This document shows, piece by piece, positions 1-5,655 of a DNA stretch of 7,716 bases. Position 1 is the first letter of the stretch. Each line of letters starts with the position of its first letter. The DNA comes from Opitutia bacterium (GTDB taxonomy: Bacteria; Verrucomicrobiota; Verrucomicrobiia; Opitutales; UBA953). The stretch is from positions 1 through 7,716 of the forward strand of contig CANHHS010000071.1 in assembly GCA_947460445.1 (NCBI GenBank), read 5' to 3'. Position numbers and translations under genes: made by a program. The notes beneath the pieces are model-generated. The model was not told the origin of the DNA, searched no databases, and worked only from the letters and a program-made list of their open reading frames with translations.

Positions 1-585
1 GTCATGTCGCTCGTGCTCGGTCGTAAGGGCGAGCTTCGTCACATGGACACCAAAGCCGGCACCAGTGGATGGATTCACATGGAGTTCAAGATCCCTTCGC
101 GTTCCCTTTTCGGTCTGCGCACCCTCATGCTCACAACCACACGTGGTGATGCTGTGATGTACCACACCTTGCTCGGTTATGAGCCCGTTCGTGGCGAGCC
201 ACCCCACCGTGCTGCCGGCGTGATGATCGCCGCTGAGCCTGGCGAGGTCTTTGCTTATTCACTCGACCGTCTTTATGACCGTGGTGACTTCTTCGTCTCC
301 CCTGGCGACGAGATTTACATGGGCATGGTGATTGGCGAGCACTGTAAAGATAACGACCTTGAGGTGAATCTGACCCACAACAAGAAGCTCACGAACGTGC
401 GTGCTTCGGGCTCAGATGACCAAGCTCGTATCAAGCCACACCGTAAGATGTCGCTCGAAGCTTGTCTTGAATACATCGAAACGGACGAATTGGTTGAGGT
501 CACCCCGAACCACATTCGTATGCGCAAGCGCTACCTTTCAGATAGCGACCGTAAGCGTTACGAAAAACAAGGCGCTAGCGCTTAA
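1..585 (+). CDS. typA: TypA/BipA translational GTPase, C-terminal part (5' end outside window)
   Basis: The reading frame is open from base 1, so the first ATG at 4 is internal; 194 codons of a roughly 600-residue protein are visible. TypA/BipA is a ribosome-binding GTPase of the EF-G/LepA family involved in ribosome assembly and stress adaptation. The GTPase and domain II regions lie upstream of the window. What remains matches the C-terminal half: the LGRKGELRHM segment, IPSRSLFGLR followed by TTTRGDAVM (the family's PsRGLiGfR/LT.TrG block), then YSLDRLYDRGDFFVSPGDEIY, GMVIGEH, the KKLTNVRASGSDD block characteristic of TypA, and the ending DELVEVTPNHIRMRKRYL. Arginine is written mostly as CGT and CGC, which suggests high expression. 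The stop lies in a palindrome, and the gene overlaps the converging membrane-protein gene by 11 bases. Identification is very secure. Confidence 0.96.
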   Translation, partial: VMSLVLGRKGELRHMDTKAGTSGWIHMEFKIPSRSLFGLRTLMLTTTRGDAVMYHTLLGYEPVRGEPPHRAAGVMIAAEPGEVFAYSLDRLYDRGDFFVSPGDEIYMGMVIGEHCKDNDLEVNLTHNKKLTNVRASGSDDQARIKPHRKMSLEACLEYIETDELVEVTPNHIRMRKRYLSDSDRKRYEKQGASA

Positions 586-592
586 GTTTCGG
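569..592 (-). terminator. possible weak terminator at the overlapping typA/membrane-protein 3' ends
   Basis: A perfect 10-base palindrome, GCGCTAGCGC (572-581), lies where the two converging genes overlap. Read on the minus strand it can form a short stem with one bulge and is followed by TTGTTTTTCG, a T-rich tail. The stem is only about five pairs and the loop is tight, so termination strength is doubtful. The plus-strand tail (AAGTTTCGG) is poorer. The central TAG is the stop codon of the minus-strand gene. Confidence 0.3.
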
Positions 593-1018
593 TCGCGTCG
601 GCCAGTTGACGATGGCGAATGCCGTGCAGGCTAGACCTGCGAGGTACACTATGGGGTGTTGTTCATCTGCAACCCCGAGTGGCGATCGCTCTACTTTTGC
701 CGTTTCGTTAATGCTAACGCAGATGCCAATAAGGCCGGCGATTAGCAAAAACGCGCATGCAGGCAAAACAATGCGCCGCTGAAAAGTTTGCCAGCGGACT
801 GCCATGCCAGCGAAGAGTGCGATGGCGCTTAAGGCGATTCCGCCAAGTACAGCGAACGTCGCAGACAAAGGGATGGATTCCCATTCTTCATGCGTGCTAC
901 TGGCCACAACATTCATGGTCAGGATTGCAATCGTGCTAATGAAGCAGGATGCGGTAAAACGTGGCCGCACATTTTCCCACTGGTCAATGTTGCTTAAGAT
1001 TTGGGTGCGATCCGACAT
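575..1018 (-). CDS. small four-helix membrane protein of unknown function
   Basis: This 147-residue protein is not one I recognise. It has about four hydrophobic stretches that look like membrane helices: residues 21-39, 51-72, 84-102 and 122-138. A polar charged N-terminus (MSDRTQILSNIDQWENVRPR) and a basic C-terminus (PTRPKLKR) flank them. A short charged loop lies between helices 3 and 4 (NETAKVERSPLGVADEQ). No catalytic motif or conserved Cys/His pair is evident. The ATG lies three bases after the tsaE stop, so the two genes are almost certainly co-transcribed and probably translationally coupled. AAGG sits one base before the ATG, too close for a normal ribosome binding site. The 3' end overlaps typA tail-to-tail. 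The gene is probably real because of its packing and coherent hydrophobic pattern. No role in the t6A pathway can be claimed. Confidence 0.75.
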   Translation of the reverse strand: MSDRTQILSNIDQWENVRPRFTASCFISTIAILTMNVVASSTHEEWESIPLSATFAVLGGIALSAIALFAGMAVRWQTFQRRIVLPACAFLLIAGLIGICVSINETAKVERSPLGVADEQHPIVYLAGLACTAFAIVNWPTRPKLKR

Positions 1019-1021
1019 GCC

Positions 1022-1468
1022 TTAATTTTTCTTAAGCGTTAGTCGACGGGCGTCTGCCTCGGCATTCTCGATAGTTAAGGTCCACGCCCCCTTGGGTTCT
1101 TTGCCACGGACATTTTCAGGCCATTCAATCAGTAGATTCCAGGGCGACTGGCAAAGTTCATCAATCAGCAGACTGTCCCACTGGCTGGGTTGTGTGAGTC
1201 GATACGCGTCAACGTGTAGAAGTTGTCGCTGACCTTGGTAAATAGTCAGGAGTGAGAACGACGGGCTAGTAATATCGCCTTTGATTCCGAGCCCACGTGC
1301 AAAGCCGCGGGTAAACGTTGTTTTTCCAGCCCCCAGTTTTCCCTCTAGGAGCAATGCGGTGTTAGGTGGAATGATAGCTGCGAGTGTTTCCCCGGCCCTC
1401 TCGGTTTCAGATGCAGAGTGGGTCACGAAGCTCTTTTTCCATTCGGAGATGTCGCGCGAGATATCCAC
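1022..1468 (-). CDS. tsaE: TsaE, ATPase of the tRNA t6A37 threonylcarbamoyltransferase complex
   Basis: TsaE works with TsaB and TsaD to attach threonylcarbamoyl to A37 of ANN-decoding tRNAs; its ATPase activity resets the complex. Numbered from the chosen start, the protein shows a Walker A motif, GKLGAGKTT (43-51), the family's SPSFSLLTIY switch region (68-77), HVDAYRL (85-91) with the acidic metal/nucleotide residue, and IEWPE (114-118). I chose the GTG at 1468 (VDISRDISEW...), giving 148 residues, close to the 153 of E. coli TsaE. The frame stays open back to a TTG at 1558, but that extension would translate a strong terminator hairpin into a Cys-rich, unconserved leader. A GTG at 1426 is another option. 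No good Shine-Dalgarno is seen. The neighbouring small membrane-protein gene follows three bases later. Confidence 0.93.
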   Translation of the reverse strand: MDISRDISEWKKSFVTHSASETERAGETLAAIIPPNTALLLEGKLGAGKTTFTRGFARGLGIKGDITSPSFSLLTIYQGQRQLLHVDAYRLTQPSQWDSLLIDELCQSPWNLLIEWPENVRGKEPKGAWTLTIENAEADARRLTLKKN

Positions 1469-1485
1469 GGGTACATCTTTTCTGT

Positions 1486-1501
1486 CTCTGCTTTTGTAGC
1501 A
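1486..1501 (-). promoter_or_regulatory. possible extended -10 promoter for tsaE
   Basis: Just past the terminator, the minus strand reads TGCTACAAA (1501 down to 1493), an extended -10-like element (TGn then TACAAA, four of six consensus bases). It would start transcription roughly 18 bases before the GTG at 1468. The -35 position falls inside the terminator hairpin and shows no consensus. This is a speculative reading, supported mainly by the need for a promoter downstream of the terminator. Confidence 0.25.
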
Positions 1502-1537
1502 ATGCAAACAAAGAGGCCCAGCGCAGCGCTGGGCCTC
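1501..1537 (-). terminator. strong intrinsic terminator after the GH109-like gene
   Basis: Bases 1513-1523 (GAGGCCCAGCG) and 1527-1537 (CGCTGGGCCTC) are perfect inverted repeats: an 11-pair GC-rich stem with a three-base loop. On the minus strand the stem is followed directly by TTTGTTTGCATT, a T-rich release tail. It begins 21 bases after the stop codon of the minus-strand GH109-like gene (end at 1559). On the plus strand the stem is followed by GGTTGCAG, so termination is directed to the minus strand only. It separates the upstream minus-strand genes from tsaE. Confidence 0.85.
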
Positions 1538-1558
1538 GGTTGCAGATTGCCGAAGCAA

Positions 1559-2986
1559 TTAGCTAACGATGGGCAAAGGATCGAGTTCCTTCCAGCCGCC
1601 GCGCGTGAAGTCAGGGATTTGCACGGGCATACTGCCATTCTTTACGGAGCATACGGATGCCTCGAGGATACAGGACCAAGCGGCTGCATCGTAAGCGGTC
1701 ATGTCCGGGGTAATGCCTTTGCGTATGCAGTCGAGTAAGCGCCAGTTCATCACGTAGTCCATGCCGCCGTGGCCGAAGCCGCCTTTACGCGCGTACTCGC
1801 CGGTTGTCTTCCAGATAGGGTGGGCGTTTTCTTTGATAAACTTCTTCATCTTTTCGCCCTCGTAAGTCCATCCATGGCTGCCGTCGACGCACAGTCGATC
1901 AGGGTAGCCGAAGAACGTAGCTTTAGTTCCGCAGAGAGCGTTGATGCGAGAGTAAGGACGTGGGCTCACGACGTCATGCTGAATCATGATAGTCCGACCG
2001 AGCTCCGTCTTGATGATCGAAGTGTTCATATCGCCGCAGACGTACTTCTCGTCCTTGTGTCGTCCTGCATTAGGATTATTTTTATTACGGTACTCCGTGA
2101 GGTTATACTCCGGCGAGGAAGCGGAGACGATAAATTTGAAGTTATCGCCACGGTTGATGCCGAGGTACTGCGCGACTGGGCCGAGGCCGTGTGTCGGGTA
2201 GAGGTTGCCGTCAAGGAATGTGTGGTAATTGCGGCGCCAGCCACCTTCGCCGCCCATCTGCCAGAGCACGTCGCCGCGCAGGTTATGGATGTAGGCGCAC
2301 TCGGCGTGCTTCATTTCACCGAAGAAGCCTTGGCGCGCCATGTTGAGCACGAACATTTCGGTTTCGTCGTAGCAGCAATTTTCGAGTTGCACGCAGTGGC
2401 GCTGGGTTGCTTCGGAAGTATCAACGAGCTGCCAGCACTCATCGACGGTGACGGCAGCGGAAACTTCGACGAAGGCATGCTTACCTGCCTTCATGGTCTT
2501 TACACTCATCGGCACGTGCCACTCCCAGGGAGTGGAGATGTAGACGACGTCAATATCGTCACGGGCAATCATCTTTTCCCAGATATCCTCATTGCCGGCG
2601 TAGACAACTGGCTGCTTGCCCGTTTGTGCTTTAACCTTTGCAGCTGCGTTGTCAGCCCGGTCTTGGCGGAGGTCACAGACTGCGACAATCTCAGCACAGG
2701 GAATGTGAATCGCAGCATCCACGTGACTCATGCCGCGCGAGAGACCAATGAACGCTACGCGGACTTTGTCGGTTGGTTTAGTTGTGAGATTCCAAACGGG
2801 TTTGCTGCCGGCAGGACGTGGGCGTACTTTGCCAATGTCGGCGATACCGCTAAAGCTCAATGCACGTGGATCAGGTGCAGCTTGGGCATTTTGGGTGAGC
2901 CCGTTGCCAATGCCAAAGCCAAAGCCTGCAAGTGCGGCCAGACGAAGGAATTCGCGACGAGATGAAGGGGATTCAGGTGCGCTCAT
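1559..2986 (-). CDS. Tat-exported GH109-like Gfo/Idh/MocA protein (NAD-dependent glycosidase/oxidoreductase)
   Basis: GH109 enzymes are secreted Gfo/Idh/MocA proteins that hydrolyse alpha-N-acetylgalactosamine linkages by an NAD-dependent oxidation-elimination route. This 475-residue protein opens with a twin-arginine signal, SRREFLR (9-15), a hydrophobic stretch and a likely AQA|AP cleavage after residue 36. A Rossmann domain follows (VRVAFIGLSRGMSHV, 75-89), then TPWEWHVPM (152-160), VEVSAAVT, and the C-terminal domain with NLYPTHGLGP (261-270), whose Tyr and His match catalytic-site residues of the characterised Elizabethkingia enzyme as I recall it. GHGGMDYVM (405-413) and PDFTRGGWKELD near the end also match GH109. 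The glycine loop is one residue shorter than the usual GxGxxG. No Shine-Dalgarno precedes the ATG. No partner glycosidase, transporter or sulfatase for glycans lies beside it. Family placement is strong; substrate is inferred, and other Gfo/Idh/MocA activities are possible. Confidence 0.9.
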   Translation of the reverse strand: MSAPESPSSRREFLRLAALAGFGFGIGNGLTQNAQAAPDPRALSFSGIADIGKVRPRPAGSKPVWNLTTKPTDKVRVAFIGLSRGMSHVDAAIHIPCAEIVAVCDLRQDRADNAAAKVKAQTGKQPVVYAGNEDIWEKMIARDDIDVVYISTPWEWHVPMSVKTMKAGKHAFVEVSAAVTVDECWQLVDTSEATQRHCVQLENCCYDETEMFVLNMARQGFFGEMKHAECAYIHNLRGDVLWQMGGEGGWRRNYHTFLDGNLYPTHGLGPVAQYLGINRGDNFKFIVSASSPEYNLTEYRNKNNPNAGRHKDEKYVCGDMNTSIIKTELGRTIMIQHDVVSPRPYSRINALCGTKATFFGYPDRLCVDGSHGWTYEGEKMKKFIKENAHPIWKTTGEYARKGGFGHGGMDYVMNWRLLDCIRKGITPDMTAYDAAAWSCILEASVCSVKNGSMPVQIPDFTRGGWKELDPLPIVS

Positions 2987-3038
2987 AGTGGTAGGTTAAT
3001 TGAAGACAGCCTTTTTGGCTAAAGGTTGCGAGAATGAA

Positions 3039-3611
3039 TCATCCCCAGACGATATAACCTTGGGCTGCTTTGACCCCAAAAACCGCAAGGTTGCGTGCCG
3101 TGTGCCCGGCGAGACTTGGGATCATTGAGCGGCTCGGGTTAAGGGAGCTAAACCGACTGAGGTATAACCAGCAAGAAACGGCAAAAGCCGACCCAGATGA
3201 AACCCAGCCTTTCACATCCGACAAACCATACCCATGCAAGGCGACGAAGATTGCTGATCCTAAAATCGTAACCACGAGAAGTTTAAAGCCACCTAGTGTT
3301 TCGGGCGCACCAAACCCTCGAAAGGTTATTTCTTCAACAATAGAAGCACCGAGCATCGCAAAGAGGTAGTGCGCAGGTAGCGTCTGCTGTTGTTCGCGGA
3401 GGCCGAGGTGGTTCTCAAGTAACGTCTCGATAATTGTGAGAAGGATTGCGCCGGAGATGGCAAAGAGGATCGATTGCCAATGTGCTTTGGTAGCGCCCGG
3501 CCAGAAACGCATGCGACCATCTTGTGGTCGACGTAGGTCGCCAATCCACATGGCCAAAACGGACGCCCCGAGGATAAAGTAGAGTAAGGAGAAAATCGGA
3601 CTTTTATCCAT
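3039..3611 (-). CDS. CPBP-family intramembrane glutamic/metallo-protease (CAAX protease-like)
   Basis: CPBP (ABI/CAAX-like) proteins are multi-pass membrane proteases; bacterial members act in prenyl-protein-like processing, bacteriocin self-immunity or unknown roles. This 190-residue protein has several hydrophobic helices and all three family motifs: EEITFR (93-98, EExxxR), FVALH (122-126, FxxxH) and HTARN (170-174, HxxxN). So the catalytic set looks intact. I chose the ATG at 3611 (MDKSPIFSLLYFILG), which puts a membrane helix at the N-terminus and starts six bases past the cutA stop. An in-frame ATG at 3683 would add 24 non-hydrophobic residues lying wholly inside cutA and is unlikely. 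No Shine-Dalgarno is seen, so coupling to cutA translation is plausible. Nothing nearby suggests a bacteriocin or a substrate. Confidence 0.88.
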   Translation of the reverse strand: MDKSPIFSLLYFILGASVLAMWIGDLRRPQDGRMRFWPGATKAHWQSILFAISGAILLTIIETLLENHLGLREQQQTLPAHYLFAMLGASIVEEITFRGFGAPETLGGFKLLVVTILGSAIFVALHGYGLSDVKGWVSSGSAFAVSCWLYLSRFSSLNPSRSMIPSLAGHTARNLAVFGVKAAQGYIVWG

Positions 3612-3616
3612 GGGTG

Positions 3617-3943
3617 TTAACGTGTGCCAAGAATCCAGGCTTGGTAAGCGGGTGAAATTGCCACGGCGTCGACCGCAATCCATTGAGGAACGGCATAAGG
3701 ATGCCGTGAGAGTATCCAGGCTTGGAGGTCGGCTTCGCGATCACTGGAGTACTTAAGCGTCACGCGCCACTCTTCGTTGGATTTGATTTCCCCTTCCCAA
3801 GTATAGTGGGAGCGTATGGGGCCATCCACCTGAGCACAGGCAGCAAGTCCTGACTCGACAGTGCTTGCAGCTAAACGATCTGCCTCTTCGCGCGAGGGCA
3901 GGGTGGTCCAGCCAATGTGCACCTTTTTAGCCACGCCGTCCAC
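3617..3943 (-). CDS. cutA: CutA1-like divalent ion tolerance protein
   Basis: CutA1 proteins are small, very stable trimeric proteins of ferredoxin-like fold, linked genetically to copper and divalent-cation tolerance; their exact biochemical role is unsettled. The 108-residue product shows the family signature in order: TTLPSREEADRLA (13-25), the LAACAQVDGPIRSHYTWEGEI core (33-53, family pattern lAACv...p..S.Y.W.G.i), a middle Lys (VTLKYSS), HPYAVPQWIAV (80-90, usual HPYe.Pei) and a terminal YQAWI. Length is typical. The start is a GTG at 3943, overlapping the LOG gene's 3' end by 17 bases. A GTG at 3934 would give the common eight-base GTGGCTAA overlap and is equally plausible. It is the middle gene of a tight three-gene unit with LOG and the CPBP protease. 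Confidence 0.93.
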   Translation of the reverse strand: MDGVAKKVHIGWTTLPSREEADRLAASTVESGLAACAQVDGPIRSHYTWEGEIKSNEEWRVTLKYSSDREADLQAWILSRHPYAVPQWIAVDAVAISPAYQAWILGTR

Positions 3944-4781
3944 CGTCTGCGGTTAAGTAATGCTTGGTCATCTCGGCGATAAGGAAGTCGCGAGCTTCTT
4001 CAACCGTATCGACATGGCGATAGAGTTGATGGTCTTCGGGTGAGATCATGCCCCACTCGTGCATCACTTCTAGGTTCATAACTTTTTTCCAATAATCAGA
4101 ACCGAAGAATAGAATTGGGATGTGCTTCCGAGTCTTGCGCGTTTGCACGAGCGTGAGCATTTCAAAAACTTCATCAAACGTGCCGAATCCACCTGGGAAG
4201 ACGACCATCGCTTTCGCTAAGTAGAGGAACCAGTACTTACGAATAAAGAAGTAATGAAACTCTAGGTCGAGGTCCTCGGGAATATAGCGGTTATGATCTT
4301 GTTCGAAAGGAAGCGAAATACCAAGACCGACAGACTTTCCGCCGGCTTCGTGGGCGCCGCGGTTCGCAGCTTCCATAATACCCGGTCCGCCACCGGAGCA
4401 GATGTAGAAGCGTTGCCATTCCGGCAGCGTGAGTGACCAGCGTGTAAGTTCAGCGGAGAGCCGTCGGCAGGCCTCGTAGTGTGTTGAGCTACGTAGGGCT
4501 AATTCGGCGCGATGGATGCGTTCGGCAATTTCTGCTGGGGAGCCTTTGGTGTCTTTTTTGGCTTCCGCGAGTTTGGCTTGGGCGACGTCGGCCGGCAGGG
4601 TCCGGGCGGATCCAAACATAACGAAGGTATTGCGGATGCCGTGGCGCTTGAAGCGGACGTAGGGCTCCTGCATCTCAGCCTGCACACGAATGCTCCGTGC
4701 AAAGGTAGAGTGCATAAACTCAGGGTTATCGAATGCCTTGAGCGGGCCGGTACGCTTGCCTGGGTTTGCGGGGTCGGCCAT
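3927..4781 (-). CDS. LOG-family (TIGR00730-type) nucleotide 5'-monophosphate phosphoribohydrolase
   Basis: LOG proteins cleave the N-glycosidic bond of nucleoside 5'-monophosphates, releasing a base and ribose 5-phosphate. Plant and some bacterial members make free cytokinins; many bacterial members are annotated as 'lysine decarboxylase-like' without having that activity. Numbered from the ATG at 4781 (MADPANPGKRTG), the 284-residue protein has a Rossmann-like core with FVMFGSAR (53-60), GGGPGIMEAANRGA (130-143) and the signature PGGFGTFDEVFEML (196-209) bearing the catalytic-site Glu. It is longer than the 180-residue minimal LOGs, with about 100 residues before the nucleotide-binding motif. 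This resembles the larger bacterial subfamily. An ATG at 4832 would add 17 residues encoded across a GC hairpin and is less likely. It heads the unit with cutA and the CPBP protease. The precise substrate is not predictable here. Confidence 0.9.
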   Translation of the reverse strand: MADPANPGKRTGPLKAFDNPEFMHSTFARSIRVQAEMQEPYVRFKRHGIRNTFVMFGSARTLPADVAQAKLAEAKKDTKGSPAEIAERIHRAELALRSSTHYEACRRLSAELTRWSLTLPEWQRFYICSGGGPGIMEAANRGAHEAGGKSVGLGISLPFEQDHNRYIPEDLDLEFHYFFIRKYWFLYLAKAMVVFPGGFGTFDEVFEMLTLVQTRKTRKHIPILFFGSDYWKKVMNLEVMHEWGMISPEDHQLYRHVDTVEEARDFLIAEMTKHYLTADGGRRG

Positions 4782-4797
4782 GAATGAGGCTATTCTG

Positions 4798-4811
4798 CCC
4801 CCTGAAGGGGG
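4798..4811. repeat. GC hairpin between the divergent LOG and rpmH genes
   Basis: CCCCC (4798-4802) and GGGGG (4807-4811) flank the four-base loop TGAA, giving a compact five-pair hairpin. The heptamer TTCTGCC is repeated on either side (4793-4799 and 4812-4818). On the minus strand the hairpin ends 16 bases before the chosen LOG start and would lie in its leader. There is no T-tract on either side, so it is not an obvious terminator. Any regulatory role is conjecture. Confidence 0.4.
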
Positions 4812-4844
4812 TTCTGCCAAGCCGGGAAGCATCGAGGGGGACGC

Positions 4845-4873
4845 TTGACACTGTGCCCTGTGCCCTTTTCTGT
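4845..4873 (+). promoter_or_regulatory. possible rpmH promoter (perfect -35, weak -10)
   Basis: A perfect TTGACA lies at 4845-4850, about 45 bases before the rpmH start, in the right place for the main promoter of rpmH-rnpA-yidD. The -10 position 17 bases on reads TTCTGT (4868-4873), matching TATAAT only at its ends, so the assignment is tentative. The spacer contains a tandem repeat of the heptamer TGTGCCC (4852-4865). The motif could be coincidental, but this short divergent region must hold a promoter for the ribosomal-protein gene. Confidence 0.35.
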
Positions 4874-4894
4874 GACCTCTACCTTTTAACGGCC

Positions 4895-5032
4895 ATGCAA
4901 CCGACCTACCGCCCCTCCCGTATCGCCCGTGCTCGTAAGTGCGGTTTTCGTGCTCGTTCCCGCACCCGTGGCGGTCGCAAGGTTTTGCAGAACCGTCGTC
5001 GTACGGGTCGCAAGTACTTGACGAAGGTCTAA
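4895..5032 (+). CDS. rpmH: 50S ribosomal protein L34
   Basis: L34 (bL34) is a very small basic protein of the large ribosomal subunit. The 45-residue product is unmistakable: MQPTYRPSRIARARKCGFRA at the start, then RTRGGRKVLQNRR and the ending RRTGRKYLTKV (family pattern T.qPs..kR.r.hGFraRm.T..GrkVL..RR.kGRk.Lt). The start is the ATG at 4895; the frame stays open upstream to 4784, but those codons are unconserved. About a third of the residues are Arg or Lys, written mostly CGT and AAG, consistent with high expression. No Shine-Dalgarno is present before the ATG. The rnpA gene begins seven bases after the stop, the classic bacterial order. dnaA, the other common neighbour of rpmH, is not present; a divergent LOG gene sits there instead. 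Confidence 0.97.
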   Translation: MQPTYRPSRIARARKCGFRARSRTRGGRKVLQNRRRTGRKYLTKV

Positions 5033-5039
5033 GCCCTGC

Positions 5040-5405
5040 ATGCGCCTCCCCCGCGAGCGTCGTCTGCGCCGCCAGGAGGACTTCGGCAAACTCCGTACTT
5101 TAGGGGCTCGCATCGATTGCGGGTCCTTTGTCCTGAATGCGGGACTCGTTGCGTCCGAGAGTCAGCCTGCACGCTTAGGTATTATTGCTGCTAAAAAACA
5201 CATACCGCTCGCGGTTCAACGCAACCGGGCAAAGCGCTTAGTGCGCGAAGCTTTTCGTGCATGCCCAAATCTTTTTCCGAACGGCTGGGATGTTGCGGTT
5301 GTTGTACGTAAATCAATTCTCACTCGATCCATACCTTCGCTGATTGAGGCATTGTCTTTAGGTGCAACGAAAGCAAAGACACAACGTCCGCGTAGCGATG
5401 GATAA
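5040..5405 (+). CDS. rnpA: ribonuclease P protein component
   Basis: RnpA is the protein cofactor of the RNase P ribozyme; it helps bind the 5' leader of precursor tRNAs. The 121-residue product is the usual length and strongly basic. It carries the N-terminal LRRQEDFGKLRTLGAR (F..l...G region), the ARLGIIAAKKHIPLAVQ segment (45-60) and the RNR box RNRAKRLVREAFR (61-73), the family's most conserved RNA-binding element, followed by GWDVAVVVRK (82-91). The C-terminal tail KAKTQRPRSDG is short and polar. The ATG lies seven bases after the rpmH stop; AAGG about a dozen bases upstream is too far to be an ideal ribosome binding site, so coupling to rpmH is likely. Its last eight bases overlap the chosen yidD start. 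Confidence 0.96.
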   Translation: MRLPRERRLRRQEDFGKLRTLGARIDCGSFVLNAGLVASESQPARLGIIAAKKHIPLAVQRNRAKRLVREAFRACPNLFPNGWDVAVVVRKSILTRSIPSLIEALSLGATKAKTQRPRSDG

Positions 5406-5655
5406 TTTGCGCGTATCATGGTCAGTGCGCTGCGCGCGGCTATGTATTCAGGTATACCAAAGATTCTTTTCACAATTGTTACATAAGGTTATTCCGGGTT
5501 CAGGTTGTCGTTTCCATCCAACATGTTCGGCTTATGCAGCTGAAGCCTTTGCCCAACACGGATTCTTCAAGGGTTTGTGGCTGAGTGTGTGCCGGATTTG
5601 TCGTTGTCATCCCTGGGGAGGTTGCGGTGAAGACCCTGTGCCTCCCCGATCTTAA
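5398..5655 (+). CDS. yidD: YidD membrane protein insertion efficiency factor
   Basis: YidD is a small inner-membrane-associated protein that improves insertion of membrane proteins through the Sec/YidC route. The 85-residue product shows the signature: VYQRFFSQLL (19-28; family lYqr.iSpll), CRFHPTCSAYAAEAF (37-51; CRf.PtCS.Ya.ea), HGFFKGLWLSVCRICRCHPW (54-73; hG..kG.wL...Ri.rChP) and the closing GEDPVPP. An N-terminal amphipathic stretch precedes it. I chose the ATG at 5398 (MDNLRVSWSV), overlapping rnpA by eight bases; an in-frame ATG at 5362 would extend 36 bases deeper into rnpA with basic, unconserved residues. The protein has eight cysteines, more than E. coli YidD. It ends the rpmH-rnpA-yidD cluster; yidC does not follow. 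Confidence 0.94.
   Translation: MDNLRVSWSVRCARLCIQVYQRFFSQLLHKVIPGSGCRFHPTCSAYAAEAFAQHGFFKGLWLSVCRICRCHPWGGCGEDPVPPRS

Noticed and set aside
1769..2965. A 398-codon open frame on the plus strand
   Set aside because: It lies wholly antisense to the GH109-like gene, which has clear family motifs throughout. Its product has no recognisable domain, and long antisense frames are common opposite GC-biased genes.
3005..3028. Possible terminator between the CPBP protease and GH109-like genes
   Set aside because: AGCC-TTTTT-GGCT gives only a four-pair stem, an overlapping alternative gives five weak pairs, and there is no proper T-tract on the minus strand after either.
3612..3683. 24-residue N-terminal extension of the CPBP protease
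   Set aside because: It lies entirely inside cutA in another frame and adds a polar stretch; the ATG at 3611 fits the operon spacing and membrane topology better.
4784..4894. N-terminal extension of rpmH from an upstream in-frame ATG
   Set aside because: L34 begins with the MQPTYRPS-type sequence at 4895; the upstream codons are unconserved and would cover the divergent promoter region.
4784..5113. Possible replication origin (DnaA boxes) near rpmH
   Set aside because: rpmH often adjoins dnaA and oriC, but no dnaA gene, no TTATNCACA-type box cluster and no AT-rich stretch are seen here.
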